Shown here: positions 52,612 to 58,521 of the stretch, piece by piece
Numbering within the stretch: the first letter of the stretch is position 1
How the letters are laid out: each line of letters starts with the position of its first letter
From: CAXTTV01 sp964247295
GTDB taxonomy: Bacteria; Chloroflexota; Ktedonobacteria; Ktedonobacterales; Ktedonobacteraceae
Length of the DNA: 58,521 nucleotides
Direction: 5' to 3'
NCBI GenBank assembly: GCA_964247295.1
Contig: CAXTTV010000005.1
Coordinates: forward strand, 1 to 58,521
Program-made: the position numbers and the translations under genes
Notes under the pieces: generated by a model
What the model was told of the DNA's origin: nothing
Seen by the model: only the letters and a program-made list of their open reading frames with translations
Database searches by the model: none

Positions 52612-55539
52612 ATGTCTGTCTTGTCACCAGCCAGACCACTGAAAATCTTTCTTGGCTACGATTTCATATCGGCGAAAGATGATGCCTTAGTAAAAAAGTT
52701 TATCAAGCAGGCCAGTGTTTTGCGGAAACTACAATATCCCACATCCGAGTGGCCTGACAGTAGCATGAGCGCCAATAGCCTCAATACGCGTTTCGTGGAA
52801 GATCAATTAAACACCGCCGATCTGATTATCTTGTTCGTCAGCCCAGATTTCCTGGACTCGGCACGTTGCCAAAACCTGGAAATGCGGACTGCGTTCGCAC
52901 GCTATGATGCGGGACAGGTCCAGATTATTCCTGTGATCCTCCGAAACTGCGATTGGCGGTTTACTCGGCTCGGTGAACTTACGGCCCTTCCTAAAGATGG
53001 ACGCCCAATCAAGCCACAAACAGATCATGATAAGGCATTCAATGAGGTGGTTCAGGGCCTACGGAAGATACTTCAGGAACCATCACCTCAAAAATCAACA
53101 TCCTTTACAATCACTTCCCACCATATCCCTGTCTGCGCCCCTCCCTATACCTATAGTGATTTTTTTACTGATCGTGAAAGGCTCCTGAACGATATATCCA
53201 TGTCTTTCAATTCCACCCGCCCACATCGAACTCCAATCCTGGCCCTCAGCGGTCCGGCTGGCGTCGGCAAGACTGCAACTGCTCTGGAATACTGCTACAA
53301 ACCAGATACGAACTACCAGAATGTTCTATGGTTCAATGCCTCTTCACGCCTCATGTTAAGCAAATATGCCGGAGATTTTGCTCGCGAGATCCATTTACCC
53401 GAGGCGGTTCTCAAGCATGAACGACTCCTTTTTGAGGCGACGAAACAGTGGTTTCAGAATTACTCCAACTGGCTGCTTGTACTCGACCAGATTGAAGATC
53501 TTACATTGATCGATCTTCTGGTCCCGCAAATGAGTGATGGCCGGGTGCTGCTAACTACCCGCACTCATAATATGCGTAAGCGCGCAACTTTGCTTCCGGT
53601 TACACCAATGGATGTCCGTTCCGGTGCGCTCTTCCTGCTACGACGCATTCAAAAAATTCCCGCCCGAGCAGATCTCAGCAGTGTACCGAGGAATGTCATC
53701 GACTCGGCCCTCGCCATATCACACGCGCTTAAGGGACACCCCCTGTCTCTTGATCAGGCCGGGGCTTACCTTGAAGACCATCAGGGCGATCTGATTAACT
53801 ATGTTCAAAAGTATCAAAATCAACCTTCACACGTATCCAGCGGGGGCAAAAAATCAATGAATGATCATGACGAATCATTGATAGATACACAAGCACTCAG
53901 AATGGAACAACTACAAGGAACTTCAGCACTCGAACTGGCTTACTTACTTGCCTTTTTATATCCAGATGAGATTCCAGAGGCACTGCTGGCTCAGGGGGCC
54001 CAGGGCTTAAGCGAGTCATTAAGATCACAGATTACCGATCAGCAGGCTCTGGATGATTTGCACCGCTACGCTTTGATCCGTACTAATGCAAATGGAGTAA
54101 GCCTCCAGATCCAGCGCGGCACTCAGGCAGCAATTATTGAAAGGCTTACAGAGGAGCAAAAGCGCTACTGGGCTGAACAGGCCGTCCTTCTTGTCAATCG
54201 GGCATTTCCCGAAATCCGTTTCGATACGCGGGACCTTTCGGATCTATACCTTCCCCAGGCAGAAAATTGCGCTACGCTCATCAATACATACCATCTGACG
54301 TTGAAAGAAGGGGCTTTGCTTCTGGAACGCCTGGGATCTTTCTGTGATCGCAGCGCGTCCTATAAAGAGGCTGAAACCTACCTGACTCAGGCACTGCACC
54401 TCTATGAACAATCTTTACAGACTGATGTACTTGATATGGCTCAAACCCTGAATTCTTTAGGCAAGCTGGCTCGTCGTCAGGCCCAATATATACAGGCGGA
54501 ACAATTCCATAAGCGTGCCCTGAAGATCCGTGAGAGTACACTGGGTCTTGATGATTCCAAAACAGCCGAGAGTCTGCACAATCTAGCGGCGATCCAGGTG
54601 GACCTGGGAAAATATCTGGAGGCGGAGGAGATCTATCTGCGCGTCCTCTCGATAGATGAGAAAACAGTGGGACCTAACGATCTCTCTGTAGCTGACACCC
54701 TGAACAATCTTGGATTTATTTATACTCAGCGAGACCGAACCATCGAAGCTGAGAACATGTACCATCGTGCCCTGACCATCTATAAAACGGCACTCGGCGA
54801 TTCGCATCCGGCTCTAGCATATCCCTTAAATGGGCTGGCAGCACTAGCCGAGAAGCGCGGCGATTATCAGCAGGCTGAAAAGCTTTATCAAGAGGCATTA
54901 ACCATTCGAGAGACAGCCTTTGGAGAAAAGCATCCTGAAGTAGCACACAGCATCAGAAAGCTGGCCGGGATCGCTGAATCTCAAGAGGATTATCCACGGG
55001 CCGAAGACCTGTATCAACGGGCACTGGTTCTTAGCGAGCAGATACTGGGATCAAATCATCCCGATATTGCTACCATCCTCAACAACCAGGGGTTACTTGC
55101 AACCAAACAGCACCAGTATGCCAAAGCCAGAACCCTTTATCAGCGGGCTTTGAACATTTACAAACTCATTCTGGGGCCAAACCATCCCACAGTCGCAACG
55201 ATCATCAACAATCAGGGAAAACTTGCTCTATTAAACGGAAAACCAGCCCAGGCCGAGAGACTGTTCCGGCGCGTACTGGCCATGCGTGAGAAGGTCCTCG
55301 ATCCCACTCATCCAGCACTTATCCAGAGCCTGGGCAATCTGGCCAATCTTTTAATTACTCAAAACAAATATGAAGAGGCAGAAAATCTGCTTCGGCAGGC
55401 CTCTATCCTCTATCTTCAGACTCCTCCCCCCAGGCCAACTAATAGCACCAGGGTACTTGAAATATATGCTTCTCTGCTGGAGCAATTGCACAGACGCGAA
55501 GAAGCTAAAGCCGTCCGACACATCATTGAGAGCCGGTAG
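52612..55539 (+). CDS. TIR-NB-ARC-TPR signalling/defence protein
   Basis: 975 residues from the ATG at 52612 (GGAGAG upstream). Residues ~8-155 form a TIR-like domain: LKIFLGYDFISAKDD, then DLIILFVSPDFLDSARCQNLEM, where the Glu after the Cys may be the NADase residue. A STAND/NB-ARC ATPase follows with Walker A GPAGVGKT near 213 and VLDQIEDLTLID as Walker B. The C-terminal ~400 residues carry about nine kinesin-light-chain-like 42-residue TPRs (for example AEKLYQEALTIRETAFG). Similar proteins act in phage defence or stress signalling. No partner gene is evident. Nothing here proves NAD cleavage. Confidence 0.92.
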   Translation: MSVLSPARPLKIFLGYDFISAKDDALVKKFIKQASVLRKLQYPTSEWPDSSMSANSLNTRFVEDQLNTADLIILFVSPDFLDSARCQNLEMRTAFARYDAGQVQIIPVILRNCDWRFTRLGELTALPKDGRPIKPQTDHDKAFNEVVQGLRKILQEPSPQKSTSFTITSHHIPVCAPPYTYSDFFTDRERLLNDISMSFNSTRPHRTPILALSGPAGVGKTATALEYCYKPDTNYQNVLWFNASSRLMLSKYAGDFAREIHLPEAVLKHERLLFEATKQWFQNYSNWLLVLDQIEDLTLIDLLVPQMSDGRVLLTTRTHNMRKRATLLPVTPMDVRSGALFLLRRIQKIPARADLSSVPRNVIDSALAISHALKGHPLSLDQAGAYLEDHQGDLINYVQKYQNQPSHVSSGGKKSMNDHDESLIDTQALRMEQLQGTSALELAYLLAFLYPDEIPEALLAQGAQGLSESLRSQITDQQALDDLHRYALIRTNANGVSLQIQRGTQAAIIERLTEEQKRYWAEQAVLLVNRAFPEIRFDTRDLSDLYLPQAENCATLINTYHLTLKEGALLLERLGSFCDRSASYKEAETYLTQALHLYEQSLQTDVLDMAQTLNSLGKLARRQAQYIQAEQFHKRALKIRESTLGLDDSKTAESLHNLAAIQVDLGKYLEAEEIYLRVLSIDEKTVGPNDLSVADTLNNLGFIYTQRDRTIEAENMYHRALTIYKTALGDSHPALAYPLNGLAALAEKRGDYQQAEKLYQEALTIRETAFGEKHPEVAHSIRKLAGIAESQEDYPRAEDLYQRALVLSEQILGSNHPDIATILNNQGLLATKQHQYAKARTLYQRALNIYKLILGPNHPTVATIINNQGKLALLNGKPAQAERLFRRVLAMREKVLDPTHPALIQSLGNLANLLITQNKYEEAENLLRQASILYLQTPPPRPTNSTRVLEIYASLLEQLHRREEAKAVRHIIESR

Positions 55540-55599
55540 AGGAGACTAAGAGCAAACGCAAAAGAACCAGAAGAGAAGCAGGGCCTATATACAATAAAA

Positions 55600-55884
55600 T
55601 CAATGGGTTCTTGGATCGTTATCCTCTAGCTTCTCTCTATCTCCCTGCCTGCCTCCTTTCTGATCTTTGGTTTTAGGAGGCGCTTGATTGGGTGGCGGCT
55701 GGATCGGTGGCGGAGGCGGCTGCTTTTTATCCTTTTTCTGGTTATCGCCAGCGTTAATCCATACTATGCTTACTGAATTTTTACAATTAAATACTGCAAC
55801 ATGGGGGGGGGTATGGATCGCAGAAAAGAGCACACCAGAGGCCGGTGCGACATAGTCTAATTGCCAGGTAGACAGGCTCATCAT
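55600..55884 (-). CDS. Hypothetical proline-rich small protein
   Basis: 94 residues: a compact 45-residue front (STWQLDYVAPASGVLFSAIH ... VFNCKNSVSIVWINAG) and a low-complexity Pro/Lys/Gln/Asp tail (QPPPPPIQPPPNQAPPKT). The front resembles a small beta-domain of unknown family. A run of nine C on the coding strand at ~55803 lies in the coding frame and could slip. GAGGAGAAG-like bases lie before the ATG. A perfect palindrome is 64-91 bp upstream. Function unknown; the tail suggests surface or protein-binding use. Confidence 0.5.
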   Translation of the reverse strand: MMSLSTWQLDYVAPASGVLFSAIHTPPHVAVFNCKNSVSIVWINAGDNQKKDKKQPPPPPIQPPPNQAPPKTKDQKGGRQGDREKLEDNDPRTH

Positions 55885-55947
55885 AATCCTCTTCTCCTCA
55901 CTACAGAGACTTTACAAAAACATCGTACTGACTTTGTACAGGGCACC

Positions 55948-55975
55948 TGTTATAGTGATAATTATCACTATAACA
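55948..55975. promoter_or_regulatory. Perfect 28-bp palindrome, candidate operator
   Basis: TGTTATAGTGATAA followed by its exact reverse complement TTATCACTATAACA. It resembles Fur/PerR-type boxes in its A/T-rich GATAAT core. It lies upstream of the proline-rich gene and 300 bp past the msrB stop. The wider stretch 55885-56286 (402 bp) has no other gene or repeat that I can support. Confidence 0.65.
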
Positions 55976-56286
55976 CCAGGGGTACAGATAGGTAGAACGC
56001 AGAGTATGCTTATACCTGCTTTTCCTATCATCGTAGTATAATGTACGTATTTACATAGTACCATATAAATTTCTATACTACCATCTATTTATAGGAACAG
56101 GATTTCATTCATGTTTTTGCGTAGTTACCAGCGTCTCTAAAGAGAAATTCTACAAAGAGAGAAATACTCCAGGGTGAGTGAGGACAGATAGACCTGCCAC
56201 ATACGTAGGCTGATCTACGAGCCTCATCCACCTTGATCGGCCCGTTTATTCCTTCTCCCTTTCTCCAAGGGAGAGTTCTCTAAAAA

Positions 56287-56721
56287 CTACTTCCCAGGAG
56301 CATTCTCTGTTTGCTCGGCATTTTTAGCTGGCTGGAAATTTAGCGCCAGTGAATTAATACAATAGCGTTCTCCAGTAGTCTCCCGGGGGCCATCATTGAA
56401 AACGTGACCTAGATGTGCGCCGCAGTTTTTACAAACAACCTCGGTACGGCGCATAAAGAACGAATTGTCATCGTGTAGCTCGACATTCTCACGATCAGCG
56501 GGACGGTCAAAGCTGGGCCAACCAGAACCGGACTCAAATTTCGCATCTGAAGCGAACAAAAGATGTCCACAGGCAACACAGTTATACGACCCCTCATCAT
56601 GGGTATGATACAAAGCACCACTAAAAGCGCGCTCCGTCCCTTTCTCACGCACAATATGATACTGCTCTGGGGTCAGATGCTCTTTCCAATAGCTGTCAGG
56701 CTTGTTCCGCATGTCACTCAT
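56287..56721 (-). CDS. msrB: Peptide-methionine (R)-S-oxide reductase
   Basis: 144 residues. Repairs oxidised methionine (R-sulfoxide) in proteins. The MsrB pattern is complete: zinc pairs CVAC and CKNC, GSGWPSF substrate loop, and the catalytic RYCINSLAL with Cys near residue 125; a resolving Cys is not obvious. The ATG at 56721 is preceded by AAGGAGCC; an earlier in-frame Met at 56766 lacks a site. It is single and minus-strand, with a palindrome about 110 bp upstream of its start that could control it. Confidence 0.95.
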   Translation of the reverse strand: MSDMRNKPDSYWKEHLTPEQYHIVREKGTERAFSGALYHTHDEGSYNCVACGHLLFASDAKFESGSGWPSFDRPADRENVELHDDNSFFMRRTEVVCKNCGAHLGHVFNDGPRETTGERYCINSLALNFQPAKNAEQTENAPGK

Positions 56722-56830
56722 GTTTGGCTCCTTGGTTACATGAATAGGGATGAATAATGTACTCACCTACTAAAACAGTAACAGAGCAAGAGTTGTTCCC
56801 AGAATATCAACGCTATAACATTCTCCCATC

Positions 56831-56852
56831 ATCTTTCAGATATCTGAAAGAT
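56831..56852. promoter_or_regulatory. Perfect 22-bp palindrome between msrB and a small gene
   Basis: ATCTTTCAGAT followed directly by its reverse complement ATCTGAAAGAT. It sits 110 bp upstream of msrB and 137 bp upstream of the small gene at 56989, so it could serve either divergent promoter. Confidence 0.6.
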
Positions 56853-56988
56853 TGCCTCTTGTGCATAAAAATATCATGAAGATTTGGACGGTTTTTTATA
56901 ATAGAAATAGATATCTTTAAATATTAAATAATAAAAGAGGCGTTGGTACACGTATCAAGTGAGACTAACTTCAGAGAGGACTTTCGCA

Positions 56989-57294
56989 ATGGAAAAATAT
57001 CAATTGGCACAAGGCTTGAGACAAAGACAGTACGAGCGGGGTCTCATCTCCCCGCAGATAATTAATATTATCTCAGATGATGACATTATCAACAGCTATA
57101 TTACCTGCTCATGTTGCGGAGAAAAACAAGTAACCTCAATTGAATTAGAAGCGGCGATCAGACAGGCATTTGATACGTATCATTTCTTAGTTATCTGTGA
57201 TGAGAGAGCGCGTGCCGCATCGAGAGGTCACATTCAGCTTCCACCGGCCGACGCCAGTATCCATCAGCAATATTTTCAGAAACGCTTGCGCTAA
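56989..57294 (+). CDS. Hypothetical protein with CxxC pair
   Basis: 101 residues from the ATG at 56989 (GAGAGGAC upstream; a longer frame starts at 56959). MEKYQLAQGLRQRQYERGLISPQIINII then YITCSCCGEKQVTSIELEAAIRQAF. The CSCC cluster may bind a metal. No family recognised. Soluble, acidic-basic mixed, no signal. Divergent from msrB. Confidence 0.6.
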   Translation: MEKYQLAQGLRQRQYERGLISPQIINIISDDDIINSYITCSCCGEKQVTSIELEAAIRQAFDTYHFLVICDERARAASRGHIQLPPADASIHQQYFQKRLR

Positions 57295-57339
57295 AAACCT
57301 TTTATAATCCACAGGCTGGTGGGAATCTAAGCGGGAGGG

Positions 57340-57558
57340 ATGATCATGAGAGAAGCGATAGAGAATACGCACCGCCTTTCGCGATCATCCCGAATAGTTA
57401 TACAGCTCTATACCTTGTTATGGGCCTTGGATTTTATAGAGCCCCTCTTCGCTATTATAATCGCTTATGCTAGCTACTCTGTCCCTGATATCGCCTTATC
57501 GGGAAGTACAGACCATCTACATGGCACGAGGAGAGGCAAGATGAGCTTGATAGCGTGA
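57340..57558 (+). CDS. Possible small membrane protein
   Basis: 72 codons from an ATG with GGGAGGG just upstream, containing one hydrophobic stretch (VIQLYTLLWALDFIEPLFAIIIAYA). It overlaps the end of the GntR gene by 42 bp on the opposite strand. The coding case is weak; the same DNA holds a GGGATGATC/GATCATCCC inverted repeat that could instead be a terminator for the preceding gene. Confidence 0.3.
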   Translation: MIMREAIENTHRLSRSSRIVIQLYTLLWALDFIEPLFAIIIAYASYSVPDIALSGSTDHLHGTRRGKMSLIA

Positions 57559-58200
57559 ACTGTTACGATACGCTTCAAGGGTGTGCAATTTGTGTTCGCG
57601 CGCCATCTGCTCGATTTCGCTTACAGGCGCATGCTGCTCGATCAGGGCAAGCAGGCGAGTATGTTCCTCGATAGATGCCCAACCCCTCTGAGGAATGTAG
57701 TGGAAATCAGTGTGACTTCTAACCTCTAAACGCTCCCAGGTCTGGCGGAGCAGATCAACAAGGTACGTATTGGGACAACGGTCATAAAGAAAGAAATGGA
57801 ATTCTTTGTTCAGGTGAGTGAAGGCAGGAATATCGGCGATACTAAGAACTTGCTGCATTCGAGCATTGATCTCTCGTACAAGCATGAGGTCTTCATCACT
57901 CAGATGCGGTGCAGTAAGAGCCGTGGCGTAGCCTTCCAGGACTGCAAGTGTAGATATCTCTGCCTCGTATTGGAGAACATCCATTGAGGCAACCTGTGCT
58001 CCTGTATTATGGCGGTAAACCACCCAACCTTCTGCCTCAAGACGACGGATAGCCTCGCGTATCGGAACCGCACTGACTCCGAGTTCACGAGCGAGTGCAT
58101 CAATAACCAGTCGGTACCCAGGAACATAAACTCCATTTACGATACGCTCACGAAGCACCTTATAGGCTTGTTCATGTTTATTTGGCTGTCCAACACTCAT
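57517..58200 (-). CDS. GntR/FadR-family (FCD) transcriptional regulator
   Basis: 227 residues. N-terminal winged helix: YKVLRERIVNGVYVPGYRLVIDALARELGVSAVPIREAIRRLEAEGWV, the standard GntR DNA-binding pattern. The C-terminal FCD domain (~80-220) has conserved metal-type residues around EISTLAVLEGYATAL, HLNKEFHFFLYD and ASIEEHTRLLALIEQH (His positions). FCD members sense small carboxylates, sugars or lactones. The ATG at 58200 follows GAGAAG; a longer frame starts at 58233. It diverges from an outward promoter at 58286, so it probably represses the neighbouring gene beyond the window. Confidence 0.93.
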   Translation of the reverse strand: MSVGQPNKHEQAYKVLRERIVNGVYVPGYRLVIDALARELGVSAVPIREAIRRLEAEGWVVYRHNTGAQVASMDVLQYEAEISTLAVLEGYATALTAPHLSDEDLMLVREINARMQQVLSIADIPAFTHLNKEFHFFLYDRCPNTYLVDLLRQTWERLEVRSHTDFHYIPQRGWASIEEHTRLLALIEQHAPVSEIEQMAREHKLHTLEAYRNSSRYQAHLASPRAM

Positions 58201-58285
58201 TAAAATCTTCTCATTTCTGTCGCGAGAGAGCACGTTTCCAATAGTATATCATATATCTTTTCTTTCTAAGATATCAACAAAGCCC

Positions 58286-58342
58286 TTGACAAACGCTGAT
58301 TTATATCGTATATAACATATCATATACAAAATCATATACGAT
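58286..58342 (+). promoter_or_regulatory. Outward promoter with inverted-repeat operator
   Basis: TTGACA (58286-58291) and TATATA (58309-58314) are spaced by 17 bp, a near-ideal sigma-70 promoter reading out of the window. Nine-base half-sites ATCGTATAT (58305-58313) and ATATACGAT (58334-58342) form a perfect inverted repeat across the -10 and start region. The GntR/FCD regulator just to the left is the probable binder. From 58343 to the window end I see no gene on the plus strand. Confidence 0.7.
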
Positions 58343-58521
58343 TTAAAAAGAAGAAAATAGGGAGGAGTGTAGAACTGGTTTCTTTTCATGAAACATCGTT
58401 CTTTTCGTATCACAACGTAGTGATAATCCTGGCGGTGATCCCCTACAAAGTTGTTGAAACATTTCCTCGAAGGTTGGACTAGTTTTATACACGCTACGCC
58501 AACAAGAGAGGTATCCAAAGG

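Noticed and set aside
54420..55460. Direct DNA repeats in the 3' third of the TIR gene as a repeat array
   Set aside because: They are the expected diverged 126-bp periodicity of TPR coding units, not a CRISPR or satellite; no CRISPR array was seen anywhere in the window.
58249..58518. Minus-strand frame at the right edge
   Set aside because: It runs across the clear promoter/operator region and has no ribosome site or known motifs.

Overview
The window most resembles the chromosome of a filamentous, Ktedonobacteria-like member of the Chloroflexota. This is inferred from gene content recalled from memory, not from a search: a very long MalT/SARP-type regulator with TPRs, a TIR-NB-ARC-TPR protein, an Os1348-type (NHLP clan) small peptide beside an ABC exporter, a SWIM/DUF5691/MoxR/DUF5682/VWA operon, and a goadsporin/thiopeptide-like RiPP cluster, all in a moderate-GC background. 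Two runs of N (9565-9574 and 44401-44438) show that this is a draft scaffold, and both distort the gene they fall in.

Layout. 1-6.2 kb is a metabolic stretch: a partial NAD(P)-binding protein, xylulokinase, an SMP-30 lactonase, an FAD monooxygenase, and a tandem crcB/fluC pair behind a fluoride riboswitch with its own terminator. 6.2-18.5 kb is one long minus-strand operon: SWIM zinc-finger protein, DUF5691, MoxR AAA+ ATPase, RNA ligase, DUF5682, VWA. Its RNA ligase gene is cut in two by a 3,798-bp element (10291-14088) carrying a large serine recombinase, an XRE-type repressor with a promoter/operator, and two small unknown genes. Joining the flanks at a shared CC dinucleotide restores the ligase reading frame exactly. 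18.6-31.7 kb holds housekeeping and carbohydrate genes (Hsp20, RpiB-like isomerase, MFS, lipoprotein, NUDIX, a GH10 xylanase paired with a GT2 glycosyltransferase, M32 carboxypeptidase, two alpha/beta hydrolases) and two gene remnants. 31.8-33.8 kb is a small peptide gene with an ABC-2 exporter. 34.4-34.6 kb has a strong hairpin and a tRNA-Glu(CUC).

34.6-51.6 kb holds two regulators (SARP/MalT-type and LuxR-type) and a RiPP cluster: two 67-residue precursors with a common leader motif, a leader-binding E1-like protein (interrupted by one TAA), a YcaO cyclodehydratase, a tandem SagB-type dehydrogenase, a split LanB dehydratase (glutamylation and elimination proteins), and an RRE-bearing M50 intramembrane protease. 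The expected product is a peptide with azoles and dehydroamino acids. Only one SpaB_C-type protein is present, so a pyridine-forming thiopeptide cyclase is not evident. LanB enzymes use glutamyl-tRNA, so the nearby tRNA-Glu is noteworthy.

51.5-58.5 kb contains a MOSC protein, a TIR-NB-ARC-TPR signalling/defence protein, a proline-rich small protein, MsrB near two perfect palindromes, small unknown genes, and a GntR/FCD regulator whose upstream region carries a strong outward promoter with an overlapping inverted-repeat operator for a gene beyond the right edge.

The two most promising systems are the recombinase-interrupted RNA ligase operon and the RiPP cluster.
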